The position numbers and the translations under genes are program-made. Positions 44,692-58,283 of a stretch of 64,000 nucleotides of DNA are shown here, piece after piece. The notes below the pieces were generated by a model that was given only the letters and a program-made list of their open reading frames with translations, was not told the DNA's origin and ran no database searches. Positions within the stretch are counted from its first letter, which is position 1. Each line of letters opens with the position of its first letter. The stretch comes from Actinernus sp. WN-2022. Lineage: Eukaryota; Cnidaria; Anthozoa; Actiniaria; Actinernidae. Where the stretch lies: NCBI GenBank assembly GCA_030867875.1, contig JAOWCC010001501.1, positions 21,047,524 through 21,111,523 on the forward strand. The letters run 5' to 3'.

Positions 44692-45456
44692 TCTGAAAAA
44701 CATTATTAAGATGCCTTATTGAAAATTCTTTTTGAAGATATCGCATGTTGTGTATATTTTATTTGCATTATTTATCATTTGTACTTACAGTATATATGTA
44801 TATTTGAGGACAATGTTTTCGTTTTTGACTGCACTGGCTGTAACCCTCCCCGGACAATAAGTATGAAATATTTTTACCCGGCTTCCCCCATGTGCTCCTT
44901 TCCCCCTATAACCAACCCTTTTCAGTTGCCCATTTTTTAATGACCCTTCATTGTTTAGGATTAAAAAAATATGACCTTCGGCCCTTTTCTCCAACCCCCA
45001 CCTCCCTCTGCTAATTTCTGACCAGTCCCTTAATACTTCATTTCAACTCTCCAAACAAACATACATGCCTCTTGTTTATTCTATTCTATTATTATTATTT
45101 ATATAATAATAATAATAACAATACGAATATTTGAACAGGATGAAAACAACACTTCAACGATATATGTAAAATTGCTGTTACCATGCAATCAGTGTCCTGT
45201 TAAAATAAAGCAATAAGCTAAGAATAAAAGGAAAAGAGGAATCCTAAAAGTATGGGTAAAAATATTGAAATATATGTAAAATCTAAATAACATTTAAGAA
45301 ATGATATAAAAACAGTTCAGCAGTAATATTGATCATTGCATAGTTCTTGGAAGTCTTTAAATGTATCGGATGTGCGTATGTCTAGTGGTTAAGCTAAGGG
45401 TTCATTATATATCTTTGCTCCCATGAAGAAAAAGCGTCTTATACATCGTGTTAAAA
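44692..45456. other. Non-coding interval
   Basis: AT-rich, with an ATT/ATA microsatellite near 45085-45120 and a pyrimidine-rich patch near 44985-45005. No gene or transposon terminus identified. Confidence 0.5.
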
Positions 45457-46306
45457 GCTCATGAATAATTAATTAGTATTTTGTCCAATCAGATGAAGTA
45501 GATCAGTCACGTGCATGCTCCTTTATACCTGATAAAATCTCATCATTCTAAAAAAAACGTGGAGGGATTTGACTTCAGTTCTAGGGGAAAATGAGGTTAA
45601 TGATTGAGACAATGGATAAGCACCTTGCACCTCTTGGAATTTCTATTGATGTTTCAGCTTTCTCATTGAATTTCTAATTAGGATGAACGTTTTATATAAA
45701 GAGTACTAATGAACATGAAATTTTATATAAAAGGTTCATCCTAATTAGGAATTCACTGATAAAGACCCAAAGATAGCAAAAAGTACACGGATCATAAGGT
45801 ACCTATAGATATTAAATTTTGCACTAAAATTTACTAATATCAGCAGACTACCGAGATACACATAATATTTTTAAAATGAAGTTATCCAACTACCATTACT
45901 TGTTTACCGAGCCACTATTTAGTCCCAATTATTAAACCAAACTCAAAGTCGTAAAATAATAAAAACGTGCATTAAACTTACAAACATCCTATTCATATTG
46001 TGTGCCGGAGTAAAAAAAATTAGCCGTCTGCCGTCATGCCAGTCACACCGCTTTCCAAGTCTTGAACTTTATCGATGTCAACCACGAAACCAAATTCTTC
46101 AAGTGCAGGTTCTTCTTGCCCTAGTTTGTTCTTTGCCACACAATGCTTTCAGCATTGCGAAAGGTCCGCTTGAAGCCAGCCAAACAAACAACACATTCAT
46201 GTCAATCCCTTGAGATGTTCGTAATCGTGGCGGTGATTACTCGAATTTTTTCATGGCGTTGTGAATATAAAGGGTCAACGGTTCATTAAGTACCATTCAA
46301 AAACTC
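45457..46306. repeat. Dispersed repeat, direct copy 1
   Basis: Starts CTCATGAATAATTAATTAG and includes CCAATCAGATGAAG, TCACGTGCATGCTCC, an inverted motif around TTTTATATAAA, and CCCTTGAGATGTTCG near the end. About 85-90% of it is repeated in the next segment, with small indels. Confidence 0.82.
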
Positions 46307-47070
46307 ATGAATAATTAATGAGCATTTTGTCCAATCAGATGAAGCAAATCAGTCACGTGCATGCTCCTTTATACCTGATAAAATCTCATCATTCTAAAAG
46401 CCCGCGGAGGGATTTGAATTCTGTCCCAGAGGGAAACGGGGTTAATGATTGAGACAATGGAATTTCTATTGATGTTTCAGCTTTCTCACTGAATTGCTAA
46501 TTAGGATGAACGTTTTATATAAAGAATATTAATGAACATGAAATTTTATATAAAGTTTCATCCTAATTAAGAATTCACTGATAAAGACCCAAAGATAGCA
46601 AAAAGTACACGGAACATAAGGTACCTAGATAATAAATTTTGTACTAAATTTACTAATATCAGCAGACTACCGAGATACACAGATAATATTTTTAAAATGA
46701 AGTTATCCAACTACCATTACTTGTTTACCGAGCCACTGTTTAGTTCCAATTATTAAACGAAACTCAAAGCCGTAAAATTATAAAAACGTGCATTAAACTT
46801 ACATATTTTGTGCCGGAGTCAAAAATTAGAGTCTGCCGTTACGTCAGTCACATCGCTTTCCAAGTCTTGAACTTTATCGAGGTAAACCACGACACCAAAT
46901 CCTTCAAGTGCAGATTCTTCTTGCATTGCGAAACCCGGCTTCAAACAACATAGTATGGTAATTTCTTCATGTCATTCCCTTGAGATGTTCGTAATTGCAG
47001 GCGGTGATTACTCGAATATTTTGCATGGCGTTGTGAATACAAAGGTTCAATGGTTCATTAAGTAACCATT
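46307..47070. repeat. Dispersed repeat, direct copy 2
   Basis: Same order of blocks as copy 1, with two deletions (near 46455 and 46935). Parts are shared with 17.9-18.5 kb, so the repeat is dispersed as well as locally duplicated. Confidence 0.82.
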
Positions 47071-47079
47071 CCCTTGAGA

Positions 47080-47340
47080 TGTGTGTCTTTCTTTCATTGC
47101 ATTCTTAAAGCGTTTTTGAAGCCGTTTAAAACACTCACAGCACGTGTTTTATCAAGTCTAAAAATTCTCGGGCTTCGCCCTAGAATTTTTAAACTTGATA
47201 AAACACTGCTGTTCGTGTTTTAAACAGTACATATAAGTTTTTGAAGCCGTTTAATAAACTCACAGCACGTGTTTTATCAGTTCTAAAACTTTTTTTTAAA
47301 AAAAACACTGCTGCTGCTCGTTTATTAAACAGTACTTAAA
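47080..47340. repeat. Hairpin repeats with AAAACACT...CACGTGTTTTATCA arms
   Basis: AACACTCACAGCACGTGTTT followed by TTGATAAAACACTGCTG forms a hairpin, repeated a second time at 47235-47330. The first is nearly the same as 18370-18470 in the LINE-1 insertion. Confidence 0.7.
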
Positions 47341-47419
47341 ATGTTAAAATCTAATACAATGTTGTTTTTCAAACTGATTGATAGCCGCTGAATTGAATTG
47401 AATTTCAGTGCTCAAAATA

Positions 47420-48362
47420 CGTTCTCAATTTTTGCGTTCGACGTAGGAGAACGCATACTAATCTTGCAGTGGACTCCTTGTGGTCATGTGTGGGCTACCT
47501 GTGCTTCCCCAGGCAAAATAAATCGAGATGTACTTTTTAGAATAAATTATCTCAGCCGGGGAACTGGTAACCACACGTACACGATGCTGGCCAGTTCACC
47601 AAAATGGCCGCTCGCATGGCTTCTGTTTTGCTCGCGATCGGTAAGTTACTTGCCTTATTTTCCGACAATCCAGTGCAATGATGTTTCAAAGGTTCACAAG
47701 TACAATTGTGCAAAGCCTGAGGAAAGTGTGTAGTACATCTGGAGGACTGACAAAGTCCAATATGGTCTGTTTTGTACCTTGAACATTCAACTCGGCCATA
47801 ATTATTTATTTGTGCTGAACCCGAGTGAATCTGCGATCGAAAAATATGCTGTTGGCTTGCTCGCTGCATTGAATTGTGCTGTTCGCTTTGCCGATACCAA
47901 AACTGCAAATGGTCAAGATGCTATAAGTCATACCTGAAGGCTGAAGACAAATACATGGATATGAATATTTCAGTGTGAGTTGTGAAGAAGCTTTTTAAAT
48001 ACTACACATGTGTGCATCGTGGTGGTTTCATCGTGGTTATACAAATTAACACTGCATTCAGGGTATAACCACACTTGGATATGTCAAGGAACGTAATATC
48101 AAAACAAGGTGAGCCCTAATATGATCAGAAATTATTCTGCAATAATAATGGTGGATACTCAATATTCTGCAGCCAGCCTTGGTCTCACTTGAAGAATAAT
48201 TTGAATCAGTCTGAAGGTGTAGTTTACACACATATTTTATGTTCTACACTGGAGTGTAATCACTGACACTTAGTCAGTATTATGGAGACAGCCTTGGTCA
48301 TGAAAACTGGGATACAGTTTATACACATCTGAATAGGGTTGATTGTGTTCTATACTAACTCC
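47420..48362 (+). repeat. Diverged unit of the 48.4-51.4 kb tandem array
   Basis: Shares with the next two units TGCGTTCGACG(T/A)AGGAGAACG, AATCTTGCAGTGGACTCC, CCGGGGAACTGGTAAC and AATATTCTGCAGCCA in order, but with many substitutions and a shorter length. It lacks the short palindrome present in the other two. Confidence 0.7.
47678..47782 (+). other. Short open frame MMFQRFTSTI..., conserved in pattern with the next units
   Basis: 34 codons, Arg/Lys- and Ser/Thr-rich. The aligned frame in the other units reads MMFKNGFASTIAGALKKF. The shared MMF...STI...L(K/R)K pattern looks like a mitochondrial-targeting-type N-terminus. No downstream exon found. It may be a relic first exon. Confidence 0.25.
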
Positions 48363-49899
48363 TATGTACTATTTAAAACACTAATTGGAGCGGTATTACA
48401 AATATTGAGAAAACAATTGAAACCCGAGAGGCGTTAGTTCTCATACAAAAAAATATGTCGAACGCACTTTGATAATCTATGATTACTTCTAGTTTTAATA
48501 ATAATTGCGTTCGACGAAGGAGAACGCATCCTAATCTTGCAGTGGACTCCCTGTGGTCATGTGTGGGCTACCTGTGCTTTCCCAGGCGAAAGAAAGATTC
48601 GTGTATGTCATGTATGTTTGTACTTTTTAGAATAAATTATCTCGGCCGGGGAACTGGTAACTACATGATGTGCGCGCACGACGTTACGGCAATTTTCTTT
48701 TGCTGGTTATAAAGTTGTCTTGTTCAGTCCATAAATCAAATGCGATGATGTTTAAAAACGGGTTTGCAAGTACGATTGCTGGAGCACTGAAGAAGTTTGA
48801 TGCTCGAACGACAAGCCAAACAGGGCCTGTTTTGTCGGCCTGCACCTCGAAGGCGACCCCGAGGTCTGAGTTTTCTAGATCGGGGGTAGAAGCGGAATAT
48901 TTTCACTCTAAAAATTCCGTATTCCTCTGCTCTCCTGAGGTAAATATTCACATTCCATACTCTAAGTAATATTCCCATTCCATTTCAACCACGATATTCA
49001 ATATTCAATATTCCGCTTCTACCCCCGATTCTAGATACCCATTACCGGGCCGTTACTAATTAATCGCCGTATCTTGTGAGTTGCGACGCAACACGTCGGT
49101 ACACATGCATGCATGTGTACATCTTGGTTATACAAATTAACACTGAATTCAGGCAGAGAGTTAATCTATAGCGACACTTTCATATGCCAAGGAACTGGAA
49201 TATCAACACAGTACAAGGTTAGGTAAATTTTAAGTACTGAGTTCATTGCTGTGTTCCCTAATCAATTTAATAATATATAATCTACACTGAATTTTTAACG
49301 GGACCTGAAACAAGGCTGATCAAAGCAGCATTGACCATAAATTATTCTGCAACTAACAATGGCACTCAATATTCTGCAGCCAACCTTGTTCTCACTTGAG
49401 AAATAATGTGAATGCTGTGATCTGACGGAACTGCATGGGATGTAGTTTTATACACAATGCATATATAGTTTATGTTCTACAATTGAGTGTACTTAGTATT
49501 GTGAATGCTAGGAACTGGAATGCAGTTTATTAACACATCTGAATAGCTTTTATACGATTCATATGTGTTCTACCGACACTAACTCCAATTATTGCTTTAC
49601 CGGCACTGCAGGTATACCACACAGCAAAATGTGCTACGAATGCTCAAATGAATGCCATAATCATATAAAACACACATGTATACATATAGCCACATAAGCA
49701 TTGCATGTTACACAACGATAATTACTGTTTTATACCCAGATACATCCCCTTGTATATTAACTTATGAGCAAGAGACCATTATGGTCTCTTGCTTATAAGT
49801 CAAGACATCAAAATTTTAACATTAATTAAAAACAAGCATTTTTGATCAGGATTATTTACACCGTCCATATCATTGCAGTAATCTTTCAGCCTTTTGTTT
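48363..49899. repeat. 1.54-kb tandem duplication, copy 1
   Basis: Repeated almost exactly at 49900-51439. I see one substitution (near 48771) and one 2-bp indel (near 48997). It contains the same N-terminal-like frame (48745-48969), a small MITE with TCTAGATCGGGGGTAGAAGC arms (48869-49036) and a GAGCAAGAGACCATTATGGT hairpin near 49767. Confidence 0.96.
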
Positions 49900-51439
49900 T
49901 ATGTACTATTTAAAACACTAATTGGAGCGGTATTACAAATATTGAGAAAACAATTGAAACCCGAGAGGCGTTAGTTCTCATACAAAAAAATATGTCGAAC
50001 GCACTTTGATAATCTATGATTACTTCTAGTTTTAATAATAATTGCGTTCGACGAAGGAGAACGCATCCTAATCTTGCAGTGGACTCCCTGTGGTCATGTG
50101 TGGGCTACCTGTGCTTTCCCAGGCGAAAGAAAGATTCGTGTATGTCATGTATGTTTGTACTTTTTAGAATAAATTATCTCGGCCGGGGAACTGGTAACTA
50201 CATGATGTGCGCGCACGACGTTACGGCAATTTTCTTTTGCTGGTTATAAAGTTGTCTTGTTCAGTCCATAAATCAAATGCGATGATGTTTAAAAACTGGT
50301 TTGCAAGTACGATTGCTGGAGCACTGAAGAAGTTTGATGCTCGAACGACAAGCCAAACAGGGCCTGTTTTGTCGGCCTGCACCTCGAAGGCGACCCCGAG
50401 GTCTGAGTTTTCTAGATCGGGGGTAGAAGCGGAATATTTTCACTCTAAAAATTCCGTATTCCTCTGCTCTCCTGAGGTAAATATTCACATTCCATACTCT
50501 AAGTAATATTCCCATTCCATTTCAACCACGATATTCAACTGATTCAATATTCCGCTTCTACCCCCGATTCTAGATACCCATTACCGGGCCGTTACTAATT
50601 AATCGCCGTATCTTGTGAGTTGCGACGCAACACGTCGGTACACATGCATGCATGTGTACATCTTGGTTATACAAATTAACACTGAATTCAGGCAGAGAGT
50701 TAATCTATAGCGACACTTTCATATGCCAAGGAACTGGAATATCAACACAGTACAAGGTTAGGTAAATTTTAAGTACTGAGTTCATTGCTGTGTTCCCTAA
50801 TCAATTTAATAATATATAATCTACACTGAATTTTTAACGGGACCTGAAACAAGGCTGATCAAAGCAGCATTGACCATAAATTATTCTGCAACTAACAATG
50901 GCACTCAATATTCTGCAGCCAACCTTGTTCTCACTTGAGAAATAATGTGAATGCTGTGATCTGACGGAACTGCATGGGATGTAGTTTTATACACAATGCA
51001 TATATAGTTTATGTTCTACAATTGAGTGTACTTAGTATTGTGAATGCTAGGAACTGGAATGCAGTTTATTAACACATCTGAATAGCTTTTATACGATTCA
51101 TATGTGTTCTACCGACACTAACTCCAATTATTGCTTTACCGGCACTGCAGGTATACCACACAGCAAAATGTGCTACGAATGCTCAAATGAATGCCATAAT
51201 CATATAAAACACACATGTATACATATAGCCACATAAGCATTGCATGTTACACAACGATAATTACTGTTTTATACCCAGATACATCCCCTTGTATATTAAC
51301 TTATGAGCAAGAGACCATTATGGTCTCTTGCTTATAAGTCAAGACATCAAAATTTTAACATTAATTAAAAACAAGCATTTTTGATCAGGATTATTTACAC
51401 CGTCCATATCATTGCAGTAATCTTTCAGCCTTTTGTTTT
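49900..51439. repeat. 1.54-kb tandem duplication, copy 2
   Basis: The downstream copy, offset 1537 bp before and 1539 bp after the 2-bp indel. A further partial start (GTCGAACGCACTTTGATAAT) follows at 51474, hinting at a longer ancestral array. A redundant-haplotype assembly error would look the same. Confidence 0.96.
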
Positions 51440-54400
51440 TAATACCACAGTCTTTTCTCTTACAAAAAATAAGTCGAACGCACTTTGATAATCTATGATT
51501 ATTAATAATAATAATTTATTAATCATACTTGAATGGCAGTTTTACAATCGTAAAAATTGAAAAAGTGAAAAACTCAAGTTTACAAAAATGTAAATCTAAT
51601 ATAAGTATCCAGTAAAGGATCTTAAAATCGTATGCTAATTATTAAACATGGAGATTTAAATAATATACATTATATATAACCTACAACATATACATCAGAA
51701 AATGTGAAACGGTGGCATAGTATTCATAAACAGTCGGATTGCGTAAAAACATACCAGGTGAGCCTGCTTACTCCATACTCTAGTTTTTCTATTTTTGTTT
51801 TTGGTTGTATATAGATAACTTGTGGCGTCCTTACTTTAGGAGTAGGCAAAACAATGGGCCATTGTTAGTCTGGACGTGAATCGGGAATTGAAATGGAATG
51901 TTCAATGACTTGAACTTAGAAATGAGGATTAAACAAGAACTCAGTTTACATTTATTAAAGGGGCAGTGTCAAGTTTCTTTAACATAAAACTGCAAAAATA
52001 ACTCCCTGAGATAGAAGAGAAATATCATGTGAATGTCCTGATATGCTTTTCATACTTTTTCGATAGAGGATGGCAAAGATTAATGTAGCCGGATTACAAA
52101 AGCGTATTCTAGTAACTTCATTTCGGTTAGAGTGAACCGATTTCACTGAGTTGCTCAAAAAATATCTAAAAAGCATTATTTTTCATCCACTCGACTCTTT
52201 GCCATCCTACATCAAAATTGCCCCAAATGTTCTCCAGTATTCCTGGAAAGCATACTCTGCTAATCTGAGTAGTTATTTCTGTCTTTCGTCATGAACAAGT
52301 TTCGATCAGTATTTAATTAAATTTGCGGGTTGACAAAAAGCTTCAAGAACTCAAAATCAGAAATACTTGCTCCATGTTCATATTTCTCGATTTTCATAAC
52401 CCTCTTCCTGGTTAATCTCGCATTCGCTCCACTACGAGGTGGGGAACTCTGGGATCGTTTCTAGTGCGAAACCGAGAATAACAGTTTGTTTACAGTATCC
52501 GCCTGGGAAAATACAACAGCCGTGCTATAGAAAATAATTACAAGAAATAAACGAGTGAAAGAAACCAGAGGGCTGAAATAAAGTGCATGGAAATAACTAG
52601 TCAAATTTCTGGATCGCGAGACACCCCGGCAGGACGGCAGAGCATGCTGGATTAATTGAAGGTAGTAAAAGTTAACTTATGTGTACTGAGATATTTATAT
52701 ATAACTTGTAACGAAAACATAAAATCATAGCCTTAGCTAATTTTAAGGAGTTTCTCGAAGTTTCAATTTAATTACGTTAAAATTTCATTCTACGTCAGTA
52801 TAGAAACTCAAAAAAGTTTGGAAAATATCAACACGTGCTATACTTGGCATTTGAATTGAAAGTTGAAACAATCGCTTCTCTAAATTGCTTGTTACATCGA
52901 GTAAAGACCTAATGAATTTTTCATAGTACCGTAGAATACCAAAATATGTTGCGCTACAATTGCTGGGTTGCATGTGACGTCATGGCCGCCATGTTGGATG
53001 ACAATAACAAAAGATTCCTCGTTACTTTGTTATTTGAATTTCTGGGGATTGGGTTGCAACCCACCAATAGCGTATCACAAAAATAACCTTGCATTTGAAT
53101 ATATTCACACAGAATAGAATTTGCGCTATATACATGAATTCCTTTACTTTTAATATTTAACTCTTCGGAAGTAGACCAATATTTCATCCAGATCTAGATT
53201 ATAGGGTTTCGCTCTTTTACTTTTCATAAAATAAGCCTAAATTTAATTGATTCGAATATGTGGAATTTTATAAGTTGCTGGAACTTATTCTTTCATCAGG
53301 TAAAATAAACTGCAACGGCGGAATGGCGCTGTATTAGCGTCTGGCTTTGTTTTTCGTCTTCTTCAAAATGTGATAGCAAAGTACCATACCGAGTTTTTCG
53401 TAAACATATGTCGTATTCCGGGTTATAGGTGATTCATAATAATCAAACAGGGAGAACATCCGGGTTCGTTTTCACAATAACTTGGAAATCCGGGTTTTGA
53501 CGCTATTTATTTCTCTATTTCTTTTTAAGTTTTACTCAAGAGCGCCTCCGGCACTCGCTGCATGATTGCACCTTCGGCGCTCTTTAGTAAACTTAGCGAG
53601 AACGGACCTCTGACACCCAAGGTACGATAGGAAGGTTTAGAATATCAAAACCAAGCAGGTAAAATTCTGTTATCAAAAATCTAGAGAGAATGGTTGATTC
53701 CTATGTGTTATTTGCACTGGGATAGGTCGGCTTGCAATGAATTGTGGTCAATGGCGGTTGACCCTCGAAGGATACTATGCAATACAAAAAGCAACCCGTT
53801 TTGGACACATCAGTAGATCAGTGTTATCAGCACCTACTCTAAGTATTTCTAGTTTTTCTACATGATAAAAAATATTCAGTTCCTAGTTTCCTAACACAAG
53901 CGTGTATACAAATCTAGATTGTATTTCGATTCGTCAGCTTTAATGTTACTGTAGTTCTACGCGTAAAGTGTATGAATGTGATTGAAACTTGAATGACTGC
54001 AGTACACTCAGGCTTCAAGTTCCCCGGAGATGTTCGGCCTGAACTGTTCCGCCTTAATTTATTTGATCAACAATAATCAAATATCACCAATCTAGTCTTC
54101 AACGTTCTCGTATTCTTGTCACTTCATGAACATAAAAGACGCGTTTTAAGATTCTCGTCTAATGGAATTGATTCAAATCTCTAAGAGTCAAAATCATTCA
54201 GTTTTTTGACCGGAACAGTTGTCAGTTGCTCCTGGCCGTGAAAGTTTTTGTGAGACTCCTTGGGGAGTATAAACAGTCACTGAATGACTTCGTAATCACG
54301 ATATAGTGCAGTCTCCAGCAACGAACTAATTAAGAATAAGAACCTTACACTACCAAGCCAACTTTTTATTAAAGGAAGGAAATATCAAGACAGCAAAATT

Positions 54401-54678
54401 AAAGCGTTCTAAGCTAGTTTAGGTTGTCCTTGAACTTCTGTCGATGATCAAGGTTCAAACTGACGCAAAACCTCCCGGTAAGTGTTTAATGTTTACGACC
54501 TTGCATGCAGGGCGGTCTGACCGGCGTTTTCAGTACTAATGACTTGCGCTATTATCAACAGCTTCGACTGATTCTCACTTATTGGACAGTCTTTATGAAA
54601 TGGTTGTCGCTTTCTGAAGCGAATTCAAGCCAGTTAGTAGTGCACTGCTTGGGGCGGGCCAGAGGTAAAGGCGGATTT
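51440..54678. other. Non-coding interval
   Basis: No gene supported. Notable words: AAT microsatellite near 51501; TGACGTCATGGCCGCCATGT near 52976-52996 (CRE-like plus a YY1-like core, often found in MITEs); CCGGGTT words near 53415-53500. Short frames at 52785-53187 (minus) and 54505-54732 (plus) lack motifs. Confidence 0.5.
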
Positions 54679-54846
54679 CCACTGTCGCGTAGTTTTACAT
54701 ACGTAATATGTGCGTCAAGAAAACGCCTGTAAAAAATTCCATTGTCACGTTTAAAGTTTATAATTCAAAACGCCGCGATCTTTTTTATCATCACGTTTTT
54801 AAATTTAAAAAAAATTACGCACGTTTTACGTTTTACGCGACAGTGG
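54679..54846. mobile_element. 168-bp MITE with CCACTGTCGCGT termini
   Basis: CCACTGTCGCGTAGTTTTAC at the left faces GTTTTACGCGACAGTGG at the right. The interior is AT-rich with ACGT words. The arms are imperfect over about 35 bp. Confidence 0.7.
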
Positions 54847-57800
54847 TCAAGGACGATTTAAGCCGTTTATTTTATAGGAAAGGTTTATTTCATTATTACC
54901 GGACACGACAACTTACAACGCGATGGCAAACTTTTTCCGGATGACGGACCATTATTTTTGGAACGAAATACAAACACTACGAAATTCTTTGAAGCCAAGA
55001 AGCTTGCTGGTCCTTGTTTTGATTCACAATACAGTTAACAACAGGAAAACCGCTCGAAAATGAATCGGAGAAAGCGAGACTGAAAAGTAGCGGAAATACA
55101 CGACTGAGAAGAACACTAACATTTTAGAGAGGGCTATCATTAAAACCGGCCGTAAAGGCTATTTTTGGATGCACTTCTATGTTAAATCTAATGCTTATAA
55201 TATCGAAAACATGAGGCATTTTCCGCCATTCATTTTATGAAAATGTATGAAATTCTTCATCACAATTTTCATCCACTTCCTTTCCCGACGGTTCTGGCCT
55301 TATGTCATTAACTGTTTTACGAGACTTTATGACTGCCGTTATATCGATGTCCATTGATTTTCAGCTTCGGAAACAGCGCCCAAAGACAGTCTTTTATGCA
55401 GACCCATGGGTCGGCATTGTCTGCGTTCTCTAATGTAGCTTTTATCTTCGTCCCCCGCATTAGAAAACGGCCTGCCGGGTGGACGTGCATGCATGTGTGA
55501 TAGATAAGATGGCTCAAACTTATCTTTCTCTAGAACAACACCATTATAAATACACTGCCTGCAGCGAGCCACTTTCTCAAATATGTCAAAGCCAACGGTT
55601 CGCGTGGTGAAATTAAAAGGGTTCTCAAAAGAACTAGTCAACTTAAGATTGTATGATTTGTCAGTGAATTAATTGTCCTGTATTTCTAGAATTCTGAGTA
55701 CAATAAATATCAGGGTAATAATCGATGTTTCTTACTCTAACCTTTTGACTCGTATGTAAATGAGCGATTCGTGATGGTTTTTCTATACCTTTAAGTATTG
55801 CCGTGATAAATGAAATTCACTTTACGACTCAGTGTTATAATAATGATTCACGACAGGTGCTTCGGGCAGCGGCTTGTCATTTGTTCAGGGTGAAGTCTTT
55901 GCCCATCGAGCGAGCTATTAAGCTAACTTAACGAAGTCATGTTTACTACGTTGAAATATTAGGCCTGCGATAACTACTCAGAGCGGATATCAAATCTCTG
56001 CAGGAGAAAGCATTATAAATCACCGCCATGCCAAAAGAGATGGCCAATTAACTCTTTTCGCCGAGGAAGTGCACAAAAGGTTTTGAATTAGTTTTTTGTA
56101 CATTTAGCCATTACATAAATGTCGATTGCGCTTCCAAATCGAATTACCCAGTTTCTAAAATGCATCACGGGTTAGAAATTAAATGACAATTATAATATTC
56201 CTTAAAAAGAACTTTAATATTATGTATTTAAAAACTTCGTGCAGTTAATTAGCGAAGCGTTGAACAATATATTTGTTGTTGTTCCCGTTTTTAACGTTTG
56301 ACTTTTAAAATATGTATTCAGCGTTATAGTGGTAATGCCGGATGAATGTTACGTAACGCGATCATTCATGTCTACAGACCTCCGGACAGTGACCTCCCGC
56401 CATCTTTATGTATTTCTTTTGAGTGTGTTTTGAGAAAGGAACATACGTCTTGGCATTAGTTCTTCTGTAAATAAATGGATTCTTGGGCGCGAGAGAGCAT
56501 TCTGATATTAACCTAACATTAAGCGGGATTCCCAATATTTTTACTTCTTGACTTGTACTCAGACTATACTGTAGGTTAGAAAGCTATTCACAATTATTCT
56601 GCAATGAATCCATGCAGTTCGAGTTTAGGGATACGGCACAATATTCAGAGCCTATACGATTGTTGTTTTCAATTCCTGAAGCTTCGTCTCTTGCGCAAGA
56701 GAACGATACTTAAGCCAGTAATTTGAAGATCAGTACATTCTCAGTTCGCACAAACTATGACTGAAAAATAAGGTTAAGTTGTTTAATGTCCTGTGTAAAA
56801 CGGTGCTTACTTTTACCTTTTTAATTTTAAATTATACACGTCCTATATTATTTTTCTTCTGTGTATATCACTGAGAAACGTGTCACTGCTGAGTTGTCAT
56901 CAAGTCTCCATTGTTGTTTCTTTACTATTGATCGCAAAGAGATCGATATTTTTTGTTTGGCCAGTGATCTGGGACCCAACCACTATAAAAAATCATGTAG
57001 TGATACTCGGCAGGGAATTCAAACTTCTTTCACATTCAGACGACACGCGATAACGCCTCACTTAGCTGCCAAGCTTTCACTAGCATTAACAACTACTTTT
57101 CAATCTTAATGGAAGAATACTTCCGGACCACCTTCAGACTACTAAACTGCATGATATGTCGAACTTCTTAGCCGATGACTTCCCCAGGGCATTCGTAACT
57201 TATCTTTGAAAGAAGAACTCCCTTTTGAAAGCTCGAAAACTTGCCCTAAGGGCTCGCCATTCTGTATACAAATAAAAACAACAAACTGATGGTGAAATAT
57301 ATATTGATCATTTGCACGTGATTTTAAATGCTCAACGGTTAATTTAAGATACGCTACTGGATTTATGGCTGTCAAGGAAATGGGTGACTGCACGAAAACA
57401 ACGTTTATGACATGAGAAAAATCGTCCGCATATTTCAGAAAGAGGAGAAAGAAACATTGTCAGTAATTCAAAGTTTTTGTAATGTAGTTTTTCCTTTTGA
57501 GCTCCGACTGGAGAGTTAGAATTTTAACGAAGTACAGACAGCGAAAAACAGGCTTTATATGAAACCGTATATTATTGAAAACTGAGTCAGTTTATTTTCT
57601 TTAATTCAACATCAATTTTACCCGGCGAGCAGAGCCTTCTTAAACGAAGAGAAAAGAAGGCTCAGCGGTATTCGTGTTGTTTTCTTATTGAGCATGCGCC
57701 ATGCGCCTCGTACCAGAATCACTCGGTCACTCAAATAATGGTCTTTATTACATACTCAACAGCAGACGTGTGAGTTTACATTCAGTATAGTAAAATGGTA

Positions 57801-58016
57801 TTAATTATAGTGCTAATGAAATACAATAGAGACAGGTATGATCTAACAAGTTTTTATGACATGCTAAAAATACGTTCCAATATATGTAAATTAAATTAAA
57901 TAAAGGTAAAAAGGCATCTGTTGATAAACGTTCTCTTAAAGTCGAGGAAGTATAAAATCATGCCCTCTATTACCCAAGACTCGACCTCTCTTAGGAGGCA
58001 GTAGTTCATACAGAGA
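54847..58016. other. Non-coding interval
   Basis: AT-rich single-copy-looking sequence. I find no exon with splice signals and recognisable domain, no RNA gene and no transposon terminus. Open frames of 66-100 codons (55317-55641 minus, 56861-57109 plus, 57142-57393 minus) carry no known motif. Confidence 0.5.
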
Positions 58017-58109
58017 GTGATTCGGGTCACTAGAGATTCTTCTCCACATTTTCAGATCTCTATCTCTAATTACATCAATGAATGTGCTACATTTAGCAGT
58101 AAAACCAAA

Positions 58110-58283
58110 GAACGTCTTTCTAATGAAGTCATTGTTCTCTGTAGGATAGGGAATGTTCTCTTTTCGGTTCTATTCTCTCGCCTATTATTTAAATTAGTAC
58201 ATTTTTCTCTTTTCTTATTTTCATCCGACAACGTATAGAAAATAGAACAAAAGAGAAAATTCCCTATCCTACAGAAATCAATG
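58110..58283. repeat. Inverted-repeat leader of the 84-bp minisatellite
   Basis: AACGTCTTTCTAATGAAGTC at 58110 is the reverse complement of the core of the following tandem unit. TGTAGGATAGGGAATGTTC (about 58140) faces TTCCCTATCCTACAG (about 58260). Together they form a hairpin preceding the array, as in a transposon terminal structure. Confidence 0.65.

Noticed and set aside
48520..48600. U1-snRNA-like word TTTCCCAGGCGAA
   Set aside because: Similarity is limited to about 12 bases; the 5' splice-site-pairing end and Sm site are absent.
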